A DNA stretch of 42,628 bases from Shewanella sp. MBTL60-007 (GCF_019654915.1 NZ_BPET01000055.1:1-42628); one strand, 5' to 3'; numbered from the stretch's first letter, positions 7,637 to 16,856 are shown. The notes: generated from the sequence alone by a model not told the origin. Numbers and translations: made by a program.

Positions 7637-8869
7637 ATGGATAAGCCGTTAGAGCTATGTGTCTCGAATGATAATCAACAACAAGAATTGCCTACGCATT
7701 TATGTTTGTCATTTCCTGTTCGAGCCGTTGTGCTAACTAATGGCAACCAGTCTCTTGCGTGGTTAGGTGAAAACTTAAATCAACTTGAAAACTTAGATTG
7801 GCAGGCAGCCTCTTATGACCAGCAAAACTTAGCGAAAGAACACAATAGCTTCAATCTCGTGATATTGGTATTGCCCTCTGATGAGATAGAGGCTGTAAAA
7901 GCGTTAACTTATGCATCACAGTTCGACTGTGACACGATAGTGGTAGGGATTAATACCCCGCAGAATATTCTACGGTTGGCTTTTCAATATAACGTAAGTG
8001 ATTTTATTCCTGCGACTTCCCCGTTAAATGAGATTTTTAGCTCATTAGAGAAAGTATCTAACCGTCTTGTTCAGAATGCAGATCTAGCTCCCGTTATTGC
8101 CATTATCAACGGTAAGGCGGGTTCTGGTGCGAGCTTTATTTCAGCCAGCTTAGCGGATGTCGTATCTCAAAGAAAAGGGGCTGACTTAGCTTTGTTAGAC
8201 ATGGACTTACATCACGGTACCCTGTCTCATATTCTTGGTGTTGAAGCTAAATACTCTGTTTGTGATGTATTGGCATCGATTGATGAACTTGATGAGATAG
8301 CACTAAAAAGTACGATGAGCAAAAAAGGAAATTTGAGTCTATTAGCGGCTAAACCCTTTGAATTGCTTGGACTCGATAAAGAGGTCGACTTTGGTAGAGT
8401 TAAAGGCTTAATTTGGAAGTACCGTAATTTTTACAAACAAGTCATCTTAGATTTTTCAAGAGGACCAGAGCATTGGAACTGCGATCTTCTTTTAGATGCT
8501 ACGATCTTAATTGTTACACAACAAAACATAATGCACTTACGTCAAACAAAGGATTTAGTAAACCAATTGACGAAGCGACTAGGTGTCTCTCCAGAAAGAA
8601 TTAACCTTGTGGTTAATCGATATAACAAAAGCTCCAATATCAAGATAACAGATATAAAAGAGGCAATCGGTATATCGAATATTTGTACTGTTATTAATGA
8701 TTATCAGTTATCGAATGAGTGCGTAGATCTTGGTAGAGCAATTACAGAGATCGGAAAAAAACAGCGTATCGTAACCGATATTCGCCTGTTAGGAGACAAA
8801 ATACTACCGGTGAAAGTGGATGAAGGTAATAGAAAACCGGGTTTTTGGAAGCGCCTTTTAGGAAACTAA
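7637..8869 (+). CDS. tadZ: TadZ/CpaE localisation ATPase
   Basis: A ParA/MinD-superfamily protein that directs the Tad apparatus to its cellular site. I choose ATG 7637 because GGAGGT lies 9 bases upstream; the longer frame uses TTG at 7589 with a poorer site. This gives 410 residues. The N-terminal ~130 residues are a receiver-like domain. The P-loop reads GKAGSGAS (159-166): the deviant lysine (Lys160) is present but the usual GK(T/S) lysine is Ala165, so ATP binding may be altered. LLDMDLHHG is the Walker A-prime/switch region. One base separates it from tadA. Confidence 0.9.
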   Translation: MDKPLELCVSNDNQQQELPTHLCLSFPVRAVVLTNGNQSLAWLGENLNQLENLDWQAASYDQQNLAKEHNSFNLVILVLPSDEIEAVKALTYASQFDCDTIVVGINTPQNILRLAFQYNVSDFIPATSPLNEIFSSLEKVSNRLVQNADLAPVIAIINGKAGSGASFISASLADVVSQRKGADLALLDMDLHHGTLSHILGVEAKYSVCDVLASIDELDEIALKSTMSKKGNLSLLAAKPFELLGLDKEVDFGRVKGLIWKYRNFYKQVILDFSRGPEHWNCDLLLDATILIVTQQNIMHLRQTKDLVNQLTKRLGVSPERINLVVNRYNKSSNIKITDIKEAIGISNICTVINDYQLSNECVDLGRAITEIGKKQRIVTDIRLLGDKILPVKVDEGNRKPGFWKRLLGN

Positions 8870-8870
8870 C

Positions 8871-10199
8871 ATGGAAATATTACAGGAAAGCAGAAGGGTT
8901 GATGATTACCAACCATTGACCCAAGAAGAGCAGGATATCAAGGTGCAGCTCTATGATAAATTATTGAGTTTAATGGACCTTTCCCTTATTGAAACCGTTT
9001 CAAAAGAACAAGCTCAGATCCAAATTAGTGAAATATGTGGCCAGATTTTAAATGGACTTAACCTCCCCATAAACCTCTCTACCCGTAAGCGACTTATCAG
9101 CCTTATTATTGATGAAGTGTTAGGGTTAGGTCCGCTTGAGACGCTTTTAGCCGATCCCTCAATATCAGATATTCTCGTTAATTCCTATGATCGAGTTTAT
9201 GTAGAAAGAAAGGGTAAATTAGAGTCGGTTAATATTAAATTTCATAGTAACGCTCATCTCTTAAATATCATTGATAGAATCGTTTCAAGTGTCGGAAGAC
9301 GAATTGATGAATCATCACCTATGGTAGATGCAAGGCTTGCGGATGGATCACGAGTGAATGCCATTATCCCCCCGCTGGCTTTAGATGGGCCGTCCCTATC
9401 AATCAGACGGTTTGCCGTTGATAAACTTAATGCTAAACAGCTCATTGATATTGGTTCTGTGACAGAGTCTATGATTGAACTTTTGAAAGGCGGCGTTAAA
9501 GGCAAGCTGAACATTTTAGTATCAGGCGGAACTGGTAGCGGTAAAACGACCCTACTAAATATGTTATCTGGATTTATTCCGAGTGACGAACGTATAGTTA
9601 CCATTGAGGACTCCGCAGAGCTCCAACTTCAACAACCTCATACCGTGCGCCTAGAAACCCGGCCTCAAAATATTGAAGGCAAGGGTGAAGTTTCTCAGAG
9701 AGACCTTGTTAAAAACTGTTTGAGAATGAGGCCAGACCGAATTGTAATTGGTGAGGTCCGTGGTGGAGAGGCCCTCGATATGCTAACAGCGATGAATACA
9801 GGTCATGAAGGCTCGTTAACTACTTTGCATGCCAATAGCCCAAGAGATGCGCTTGGCCGACTTGAGTATATGGTTTGTATGGCGGGTTTTGATATGCCAG
9901 TCAGTAACATACGGACCCAGATCGCGTCAGCAATTGATCTTGTTGTGCAGTTAGAGCGTCAAGAAGATGGGCGCAGAAGAGTGACCAGCATACAAGAGAT
10001 TAATGGTATGGAAGGGGATGTCATTACCATGTCTGAAATATTCCGTTTTGCTCGTAAAGGGCGAGATGAAGACGGAATGATTATTGGTGAGTTTGAGGCC
10101 ACTGGAGTCATCCCAGGTTTTCATACCAAACTAAAACAACATGGAATAGATCTTCCATACCATCTTTTCAATTGTGGCGATCCATTTACTGAATTTTAG
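8871..10199 (+). CDS. tadA: TadA/CpaF secretion ATPase
   Basis: A 442-residue hexameric motor ATPase of the type II/IV secretion family, cytoplasmic, powering Flp assembly. It has an N-terminal helical domain. The core carries Walker A GGTGSGKT (219-226, Lys225), an Asp box (EDSAELQLQQPH), and the Walker B/His-box stretch RPDRIVIGEVRGGEALD with HEGSLTTLHAN. Length and motifs match CpaF. It follows tadZ by a single base and precedes tadB by 11 bases, with GGGAG for the latter. Confidence 0.96.
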   Translation: MEILQESRRVDDYQPLTQEEQDIKVQLYDKLLSLMDLSLIETVSKEQAQIQISEICGQILNGLNLPINLSTRKRLISLIIDEVLGLGPLETLLADPSISDILVNSYDRVYVERKGKLESVNIKFHSNAHLLNIIDRIVSSVGRRIDESSPMVDARLADGSRVNAIIPPLALDGPSLSIRRFAVDKLNAKQLIDIGSVTESMIELLKGGVKGKLNILVSGGTGSGKTTLLNMLSGFIPSDERIVTIEDSAELQLQQPHTVRLETRPQNIEGKGEVSQRDLVKNCLRMRPDRIVIGEVRGGEALDMLTAMNTGHEGSLTTLHANSPRDALGRLEYMVCMAGFDMPVSNIRTQIASAIDLVVQLERQEDGRRRVTSIQEINGMEGDVITMSEIFRFARKGRDEDGMIIGEFEATGVIPGFHTKLKQHGIDLPYHLFNCGDPFTEF

Positions 10200-10210
10200 G
10201 GAGCCGACAC

Positions 10211-11188
10211 ATGTTTTCTAATCAAGTCATTTTTCTCGGCCTTGTGTTTGTTGCTGTACTCTTTTTGTCGCAGGCACTTTTTTTGCCTGTTTACAGTCCG
10301 CAAAGAGCAAACACCGCACTGGTTCGTAAACGTCTAAAGAAGCTCTCTGAAGAATCAGGTGATATTACCTATGAGACTTCCTTGCTGCGTAAAAGCCGTT
10401 TAGGAAAACTAGGTCCTATCGGGCGTTGGTTAGAACACTTTCAGGTGGTGGAAAACTTAAGTTATCGTTTGGAGTTAGCCGATTACAAACTGATGGGCCA
10501 CCAATTTATTTTTCTCGCACTCTTATCCGCATCCATCGTTACATTTTTGACGTGGATGTATATAGGTGAACCTATCGCTGCGGCCTTTATGTTTGTGGTA
10601 ACGCTTTTCTTATTTAACGTCAAATTAAATCGCGATACTGCAAAACGAATGGACAAGATTGAAGAAAGTTTTCCTGATGCTTTAGACGTATTACGTCGTG
10701 CTCTTCAAGCGGGTTACTCTTTCTCTGACGCCATTAAGTTAGTGACAGAGGAGATGGAAGGTCCGCTTGCGAAAGAGTTTAGCTTAATGTTCGCCAATAT
10801 TAATTACAGTAAAGATACTAAGAGAGCGCTCTTAGGGTTTATTGAGCGGGTTCCAAGTGTTTCTGCTATGGCTTTTGCTAGTGCAGTTATGGTGCAAAAA
10901 GAAACAGGCGGTAATTTAGCAGAAAACATTAACAACTTGGCAAGAGTCATCCGATTACGCTTTACGTTTAGGCGAAGAGTGAGAACACTTTCAGCCGAAG
11001 GTCGCTTGTCTGCCTGGATCCTTATCTTGCTGCCGTTTGTACTTTTCGCTGTCATTTATATCCAAACACCAGGTTATGTTGGCGAGCTAACGGGTACAGA
11101 AGAGGGCAATCAATTGCTTATTTGGGGGGCCATCGGAATGTTTGTCGGTGGTATGTGGATTAGTAAGTTAATAAGGATAGATATGTAA
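10211..11188 (+). CDS. tadB: TadB inner-membrane platform protein
   Basis: A 325-residue polytopic protein of the GspF/TadB family. It has an N-terminal membrane helix, two helices around residues 95-135, a cytoplasmic type II secretion F domain (FPDALDVLRRALQAGYSFSD) and two C-terminal helices. With TadC it should form the platform on which TadA acts. Length and topology are usual. The gene ends one base before tadC. Confidence 0.93.
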   Translation: MFSNQVIFLGLVFVAVLFLSQALFLPVYSPQRANTALVRKRLKKLSEESGDITYETSLLRKSRLGKLGPIGRWLEHFQVVENLSYRLELADYKLMGHQFIFLALLSASIVTFLTWMYIGEPIAAAFMFVVTLFLFNVKLNRDTAKRMDKIEESFPDALDVLRRALQAGYSFSDAIKLVTEEMEGPLAKEFSLMFANINYSKDTKRALLGFIERVPSVSAMAFASAVMVQKETGGNLAENINNLARVIRLRFTFRRRVRTLSAEGRLSAWILILLPFVLFAVIYIQTPGYVGELTGTEEGNQLLIWGAIGMFVGGMWISKLIRIDM

Positions 11189-11189
11189 T

Positions 11190-12152
11190 ATGGACTTCCT
11201 AATTGGTTTATTCGGTCAGTTATTTGATGATCCACAGCATGTTGAATGGGCTATTTACACAGTAGCTGCGATTGCTGGGGTTACCCTCGCGATATCAATC
11301 TCTTACTTGATTAGTGGAGTCTACTCACCCATCAGAAAGAGATTGAAACTACTCAATGATGATGAAAAGAAATTGGTCACCCATGATGTAACCGGAACGC
11401 TGGAGCATGGCATGGGGGAAATGGCTAAGAAGCCATTTCTTAACTTTTCTAACCATGAAACTAGGCGCCTGCTTATTCATGCTGGATTTCACTCTCAAAA
11501 TGCTTTAGCAGTTTTCAACGCTTCGCGTTTGTTACTGATCTTAGTCGGATCAATCGTTTCTTTGGTGATTTTAAATCTGTTTCCGAATATTTCGGGTATT
11601 TGGACTATTTACATTTTTTGCTTGTTTATTGGGGGCGCATTTATTATCCCCTCTATCGTATTGCAGTCTTTGGCAAACCGCCGTATGCGTCTTCTTCGAG
11701 TAGGGTTTCCCGATGCACTAGACTTGTTAGTGGTTTGTTGTGAGGCGGGACTTGGGTTAATGGCGGCTATGCAACGGGTAGCGAAGGAGCTGGCCTTTAG
11801 CCATCCAAGCCTAGCCGGTGAGTTGGATTTGGTTTGTAGTAAGGTCAGGGCGGGGTTAACGATTAAGGTTGCGCTGCAGGAGTTTACCGATAGAACGGGG
11901 TTGGAAGATATTAAGGGGCTCAACTCCGCAATTTCTCAAAGTATGCGTTTGGGTACGGGGATTGCCGAAACACTCAGGGTTTTTTCTGATGAGTATCGTA
12001 ATAAGCGGTTACAAGCAGCCGAAGAGCAAGCCGCAAAACTTGCTGTGAAAATGATATTTCCAATGATGTGCTGTATTTGGCCTTCGTTTTTTATCGTTGC
12101 AGTTGGCCCAGCTGTACTAAAAGTAATGAAAGTATGGGGACAGGCATTTTAG
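11190..12152 (+). CDS. tadC: TadC inner-membrane platform protein
   Basis: A 320-residue partner of TadB with the same F-domain pattern (GFPDALDLLVVCCEAGLGLMA) and membrane segments near residues 20-45, 105-155 and 285-310. An AAGGA lies 12 bases upstream of the ATG, a little far, so coupling to tadB (gap of one base) may matter for its translation. It precedes the TPR lipoprotein tadD by about 30 bases. Confidence 0.92.
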   Translation: MDFLIGLFGQLFDDPQHVEWAIYTVAAIAGVTLAISISYLISGVYSPIRKRLKLLNDDEKKLVTHDVTGTLEHGMGEMAKKPFLNFSNHETRRLLIHAGFHSQNALAVFNASRLLLILVGSIVSLVILNLFPNISGIWTIYIFCLFIGGAFIIPSIVLQSLANRRMRLLRVGFPDALDLLVVCCEAGLGLMAAMQRVAKELAFSHPSLAGELDLVCSKVRAGLTIKVALQEFTDRTGLEDIKGLNSAISQSMRLGTGIAETLRVFSDEYRNKRLQAAEEQAAKLAVKMIFPMMCCIWPSFFIVAVGPAVLKVMKVWGQAF

Positions 12153-12185
12153 TCGTTATATTGAAGGATTTTTTAGGGGATGGAT

Positions 12186-13241
12186 ATGAGCATGAGATTG
12201 ATACCGTTTAGTAAAGGTTATAAAGCATCTTTTATTCCACTGGCTAAAGCTTTGCTAATGTTAAGCCTTTTGTTTGGCGTAACAGCTTGTAGCTCTACTC
12301 CTGAAGAGGTGCCTGTAGAGGTTAAGGAACCTGAACGCCAAGATTTATTGGATGTTGGAACGCTCTCATCGATTGCATCGGACTTTTCCGCTCCCAAAAC
12401 GGAAGAGGACGCATTAATTAAAGCCCGAACCGAGGAGCAATCAGGCAACCTTGAAAAAGCATTATACGCCTATATCCAAGCGTTAGATTTTAATGCAAAA
12501 AATCCGGAAACCTTTTATCAAATCGGGCGGATTCATACCATGAGAGGCAATCTCGATATCGCCTATAGAGCATATAATGAAGCTCTCAGCCTCGATCCTA
12601 ATCTAATGATGGTTCATGCAGATCTTGGGGTCATTAGTATGGATAAGCGTCAGTACAGCAAAGCACGTTTACATTTAGAAAAGGCGATTGAACTGGATCA
12701 AAACAGACTCGCACAACTTGAGGTTAAGTCAGTTGTAGGAGGGTTTGTGGTACCAAATCAAGATTCTCCGGCACGAGTGTATAATGCTATAGCTATTTTA
12801 GAGGATGTTGAGAATAACCATCAAAAAGCTAGAGAGTACTTCAGGCTAATATTAGAGTTACAGCCGCATTCTGCGGTGCTTATTACCAATTTGGGGTATT
12901 CTTATTACTTAACGGGTGAACTCAGCATGGCCGAAAAGTATCTGCGTCAAGCAATACGCCAAGACTCAAATTTCGATCGTGCTTGGACCAACTTGGGGCT
13001 GGTCTATGTTCGTAAGGGGCTTTATAAACGTGCGTTAGCCACATTTGAGCGGACCATGTCTCCAGCCGACGCCTTAAATGATTTAGGTTACTTCTTGATG
13101 CTAGAAGGGCAGTATGAAAAGGCGATTGCATTATTTGAGCGAGCGATAGATACATCGCCTAGTTATTTTGAACAAGCTCAGAAAAACTTGAAAAGAGCTA
13201 AAGCTGAGATTTCTGATGAATTTCAGCATGCGGGTTATTGA
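12186..13241 (+). CDS. tadD: TadD lipoprotein with TPR repeats
   Basis: A lipoprotein with about seven tetratricopeptide repeats, thought in the family to help secretin assembly. I start at ATG 12186 because the purine-rich AGGGG sits six bases before it; the ATG at 12180 directly abuts that site. The product is 351 residues. A lipobox FGVTAC places the lipidated cysteine at residue 35 (37 from the upstream ATG). Repeats run from about residue 90 to near the C-terminus, with a non-TPR insert (around VVGGFVVPNQDSPA) between the second and third. It is the last gene of the locus. Confidence 0.9.
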   Translation: MSMRLIPFSKGYKASFIPLAKALLMLSLLFGVTACSSTPEEVPVEVKEPERQDLLDVGTLSSIASDFSAPKTEEDALIKARTEEQSGNLEKALYAYIQALDFNAKNPETFYQIGRIHTMRGNLDIAYRAYNEALSLDPNLMMVHADLGVISMDKRQYSKARLHLEKAIELDQNRLAQLEVKSVVGGFVVPNQDSPARVYNAIAILEDVENNHQKAREYFRLILELQPHSAVLITNLGYSYYLTGELSMAEKYLRQAIRQDSNFDRAWTNLGLVYVRKGLYKRALATFERTMSPADALNDLGYFLMLEGQYEKAIALFERAIDTSPSYFEQAQKNLKRAKAEISDEFQHAGY

Positions 13242-13327
13242 TTATAAAGCTGCGGACTTAAAATTAATGCCCTGTCGACTAGGTTAAGTTTAGCTTTATC
13301 GGCTTCTGCGAGGCTCAACCCAATAAC

Positions 13328-13354
13328 AATAAGCCCTACCGAGTAGGGCTTATT
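13328..13354. terminator. Bidirectional terminator between tadD and hypA
   Basis: A perfect inverted repeat, AATAAGCCCTAC (13328-13339) with GTAGGGCTTATT (13343-13354) and a 3-base loop. It has T-rich flanks on both strands and lies between convergent operons, so it can serve both. Confidence 0.85.
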
Positions 13355-13365
13355 TCGCTAGCTTG

Positions 13366-13713
13366 TTAACCTTGCTCTAGCTCAAGTTGCATTAGCAGCA
13401 TATCTTCACCATCGAGCACTTTTGTTTGATCACTTTGACAGTGACTGCAAATGACGCTTCGCTCACTATGCTCAGTAGTTTTACCGCAAGTTAAACATGA
13501 CAGTACCAAGGGTTGGATATTCATTACTAGCTTGGCTTCTCGACAGATCCCCTCTAATTTGAAGGTTTCAAAAGCCGTTTTGAGTAACTCAGGCTCCACA
13601 CCACTTAAGATCCCAAGTTTAATTTCGACTCGGCTTATCTTGTTAGCGTTATTCGCCAAAGCATGGCGTTCACACTCTTCGATTAATGCCGTAACAATGG
13701 AGTACTCATGCAC
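13366..13713 (-). CDS. hypA: Hydrogenase nickel chaperone HypA
   Basis: A 115-residue nickel-insertion factor that with HypB loads Ni into the large subunit precursor. The start is a GTG at 13713 sharing its first G with the hypE stop (TAGTG). This start is forced because the family needs MHE at the N-terminus, with His2 binding nickel. A zinc site of two pairs is visible, CLTCG and CSHC. It is the last gene of the minus-strand hyp cluster, just before the shared terminator. Confidence 0.95.
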   Translation of the reverse strand: MHEYSIVTALIEECERHALANNANKISRVEIKLGILSGVEPELLKTAFETFKLEGICREAKLVMNIQPLVLSCLTCGKTTEHSERSVICSHCQSDQTKVLDGEDMLLMQLELEQG

Positions 13714-14729
13714 TAGCAGATCCTCGGCAGTAGTTCACCCTGAGGTAAGTCTAGATATCGCGTGCTCCCCCAAGGAGTGTTCAATATCACTTTACCTTTT
13801 CGATTTTGGTTGACCTCTCCAATAATGGCTGCTTGCTCGCAGTGACAAAATCGCTTCATAATCTCCAATGTTGCATCGGCACTCTCTCTTGGTACGGCGA
13901 GAATAAAGGTACCTTCATTAGCAAGATCAAACGGCTCGAAGCCATAAAGCTCACATAGGCCTCTGACTTCATCGCAAACTGGGATCGCTTCTTCTTTCAC
14001 ATTGATCTCAACATCGGATGCCACAGCCCATTCATTGAGAACCGCAGATAGTCCGCCACGGGTAGCGTCTCGCATAGCGTGGATCTCGATATTTGCAGCA
14101 ATGAGCTGTTCGACAATTGGCCATAACGTGGCGCAGTCACTGGTTAGATCTGAATCGAGCGTTAGGCCCTCACGAGCCATCAAAATTGAGGCTCCGTGAC
14201 GACCGATATCGCGAGAGACAATAATCACATCGTCTTCGGCTACACTTTTTACAGATATGCCTTTTCGTAATATACGACCTACGCCTGTGGTATTGATGAA
14301 CAGTCCATCGGCGCAACCTCGCGGAACCACCTTTGTGTCTCCACAAACAATACGCGCACCAGATTGCTTCAGCTCCTTGGCCATGCTTTCGACGATGGTT
14401 TTTAACTTAGTAATCTCAAAACCTTCTTCAATGATAAAGCTGCAACTGAGATACTGTGGTTCTGCGGCCATCATGGCTAAGTCATTAACGGTGCCAGCTA
14501 TGGAAAGCTTACCTATGTCGCCACCAGAAAAAAATAATGGCGCTACGGTGAAGGAGTCGGTAGTAAAGGCGACATCTCCGTTAAAATGCAAAACCGCCGA
14601 GTCTTCTTCGCTACGTAAAATTGGATTATCGAATGCTTTAAAGAACAGATCTTTAATTAGGTGGTTCATCTCTTTACCACCGCCACCATGACTGAGTTGT
14701 ACGACTTTCTTGGAAGTGGTTTGATTCAT
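13713..14729 (-). CDS. hypE: Hydrogenase maturation protein HypE
   Basis: A 338-residue PurM-like ATPase that dehydrates the carbamoyl group on its C-terminal cysteine to give the cyanide ligand. The protein ends in PRIC, the conserved carbamoylated tail. The ATP-binding region around GGDIGKLSIAGTVNDLAMM is intact and length is normal. Its start overlaps the hypD stop by 4 bases (ATGA) and its stop overlaps the hypA GTG by one base. Confidence 0.97.
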   Translation of the reverse strand: MNQTTSKKVVQLSHGGGGKEMNHLIKDLFFKAFDNPILRSEEDSAVLHFNGDVAFTTDSFTVAPLFFSGGDIGKLSIAGTVNDLAMMAAEPQYLSCSFIIEEGFEITKLKTIVESMAKELKQSGARIVCGDTKVVPRGCADGLFINTTGVGRILRKGISVKSVAEDDVIIVSRDIGRHGASILMAREGLTLDSDLTSDCATLWPIVEQLIAANIEIHAMRDATRGGLSAVLNEWAVASDVEINVKEEAIPVCDEVRGLCELYGFEPFDLANEGTFILAVPRESADATLEIMKRFCHCEQAAIIGEVNQNRKGKVILNTPWGSTRYLDLPQGELLPRIC

Positions 14730-15847
14730 TCTGTTACTCCATTATAGCGATAGTAGGCGTTACACGCGCCTTCTGAGCTGACCATGCAGCTGCCTAAAGG
14801 GGTTTCAGGTGTGCAACCGCGGCCAAATACCTTGCAGTCCTTGGGTTTGCATAAGCCTCTAAGAATGTCACCGCACTGGCAGGCTTTATGATCGTCAATT
14901 TCATCATTGGGTAGGTGTGCAGCAAAAACGTGTTCGGCATCTCTGTGAGCGTATTCCTCTCTTAACATTAATGCTGAAGAGGGGATGGGACCGAGACCGC
15001 GCCAGCGGAAATTGTCTCTAACCTTAAAATAACGGTTGACTATTTCTTGTGCGGCAAGGTTGCCATCTTCAGAAACCGAGCGGCTGTACTGATTTTCTAG
15101 CTCTGCCTTCGACGCTGCTTTTTGCTTCACAATCATCAAAATGGATTGCATTACATCTACAGGTTCAAAGCCAGACACCACGACAGGGGTGTTATAATCG
15201 GTCACTGCAGGGCGATAGACTTTGGCTCCACTGATCACACTAACATGTGCTGGGCCGATAAAGGCGTTCACCTTGACGTTTGGATCGGCCATAACCGCAT
15301 CCATCGCTGGTGGAACAAGAACGTGGTTGATATGAAAAACCAAGTTTTTTATGTCACGTTGCTCGGCTTGATCAATAAGTACTGCAGTCATTGGAGTGGA
15401 GGTTTCGAAGCCTATAGCAAAGAAAACAACGGTTTTATCGGGGTTGTCGGTAGCTATTTGTAAGGTATCTAAGGGATCATAGATAGGCCTAATGTCACAG
15501 CCATTGGCACGGAAGTTAGCCAAGCTGCCTTTCGAACCTGGAACACGGATCATGTCGCCAAGTGTCACCAAAATAGTATCCGGTAAACTCGCCAAAGCGG
15601 CAGCATGATCGATTCGCTCTTTTGGCATGATGCAAACAGGGCAGCCAGGGCCATGTATAAAGTCGATATTATCTGGCAATAACTGGTTTAAGCCATACTT
15701 CATGATTGTGTGGGTATGTCCGCCGCACACCTCCATAATATTAACATTGCCATCGATTAAGCTTGCATAAGCGGCAATTTCTTTCGCTAAAGATCGAATG
15801 ACTTCAGGATCTCTGAAGCCTTTGTAAAGCTCGGTTAGGGCTATCAT
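14726..15847 (-). CDS. hypD: Hydrogenase maturation protein HypD
   Basis: A 373-residue iron-sulfur scaffold on which Fe(CN)2CO is built together with HypC and HypE. The key cysteines are present: Cys41 in VCGGHTH, Cys69 and Cys72 in GPGCPVC, and the C-terminal [4Fe-4S] cysteine cluster beginning CQCGDILRGLC and ending GSCMVSSEGAC. Length is standard. It shares one base with the hypC stop and four with hypE. Confidence 0.97.
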   Translation of the reverse strand: MIALTELYKGFRDPEVIRSLAKEIAAYASLIDGNVNIMEVCGGHTHTIMKYGLNQLLPDNIDFIHGPGCPVCIMPKERIDHAAALASLPDTILVTLGDMIRVPGSKGSLANFRANGCDIRPIYDPLDTLQIATDNPDKTVVFFAIGFETSTPMTAVLIDQAEQRDIKNLVFHINHVLVPPAMDAVMADPNVKVNAFIGPAHVSVISGAKVYRPAVTDYNTPVVVSGFEPVDVMQSILMIVKQKAASKAELENQYSRSVSEDGNLAAQEIVNRYFKVRDNFRWRGLGPIPSSALMLREEYAHRDAEHVFAAHLPNDEIDDHKACQCGDILRGLCKPKDCKVFGRGCTPETPLGSCMVSSEGACNAYYRYNGVTE

Positions 15848-16095
15848 TAAGACTCCTGCTGTTCTTGTTCGAGTTTCTCTACAATTTCTCGATACAGAGC
15901 TAAGCTCTCCATGGCGTCAGCTTTATCGATTTTGTTCATAACAAAGCCGATATGGATTAGAACGTAGTCACCTATTTCTAATGCATCAGCCATTAGATGA
16001 CTACTTACCTTACGCTTGACGCCCATGGTATCAACTGTTACCGCTTGCTCGTCTTCATGTAGTGCGATAACTTGTGATGGAATAGAAAGACACAT
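15847..16095 (-). CDS. hypC: Hydrogenase chaperone HypC
   Basis: An 82-residue chaperone that carries the iron moiety to the large subunit. The start is the ATG at 16095, giving MCLSIPSQV. The family requires Cys2 directly after the initiator, so a longer frame from 16128 cannot be right. The ATG overlaps the hypB stop (TAATG). The C-terminus is Glu/Gln-rich. It forms a tight hypBCDEA string with its neighbours. Confidence 0.95.
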   Translation of the reverse strand: MCLSIPSQVIALHEDEQAVTVDTMGVKRKVSSHLMADALEIGDYVLIHIGFVMNKIDKADAMESLALYREIVEKLEQEQQES

Positions 16096-16856
16096 TAGGC
16101 TGGAACTCCTGATTGTTGAAGCAACCAATCAGCTACTTTGATTAGGGATTGAGGATCTTTGACAGAAACCTCTAATAGCTCGACATTAGGGTTCAGCTTC
16201 TTTAGCTGAGCACGGGATTCTTCCATGCTGAAGTCAAAGTAGGGCATGAGATCAGACTTTGTGATCAACACTAAGTCAGCACGGCGGAACATTACCGGGT
16301 ATTTTTCAATTTTGTCATCGCCCTCAGGTACAGAAAGCAGCACGATATTCTTATGGGTGCCTACATCATAACTTGCAGGGCAGACTAAGTTGCCAACGTT
16401 TTCGACAAAGCAGATATCAATTGGATCTAAATTAATATGATGCAGGGCGCTATGCACCATAAACGCATCTAAGTGACAGGCTGCCCCAGTTTGGATCTGA
16501 TAGGCGTCAATACCTTTCGCCTTAAGTCTGTCAGCATCCCTTGAGGTCTCAAGATCGCCTTCTATAACGGCATATTTGAGTTCGGTGTATTGATGTAAAT
16601 GCTCAAGCAACGTGGTTTTTCCGCTACCAGGGCTACTCATTAAGTTAAATGCTTTGATGCCTTTTGCTTCAAAATGCGCTCGATTATGCTGCGCCTCAAT
16701 ATCGTTCTTATCTAAAATTTTATGAATGATAGAAAGGGTTTTTTTGTCATTAAGTTGCGGGTTGCTAGCGATATTTTCGTCAGTATTAGAATGCGAATGA
16801 CCTGAACTTAAAAGATGATCATGACGGGTGATCGAACAACCACAGTCTTGGCACAT
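16095..16856 (-). CDS. hypB: Hydrogenase nickel-incorporation GTPase HypB
   Basis: A 253-residue SIMIBI-class GTPase for nickel delivery. The N-terminus MCQDCGC is the high-affinity nickel motif of E. coli-type HypB, followed by a short His-containing stretch (HDH, then HSHS, within residues 12-23). The P-loop is SPGSGKTTLLEHL and the switch/base motifs are intact. A 100-base gap separates it from hypF, unlike the overlapping genes around it, and that gap holds a CRP-like site, so hypB may start its own transcript. The ribosome-binding site is GGAG. Confidence 0.96.
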   Translation of the reverse strand: MCQDCGCSITRHDHLLSSGHSHSNTDENIASNPQLNDKKTLSIIHKILDKNDIEAQHNRAHFEAKGIKAFNLMSSPGSGKTTLLEHLHQYTELKYAVIEGDLETSRDADRLKAKGIDAYQIQTGAACHLDAFMVHSALHHINLDPIDICFVENVGNLVCPASYDVGTHKNIVLLSVPEGDDKIEKYPVMFRRADLVLITKSDLMPYFDFSMEESRAQLKKLNPNVELLEVSVKDPQSLIKVADWLLQQSGVPA

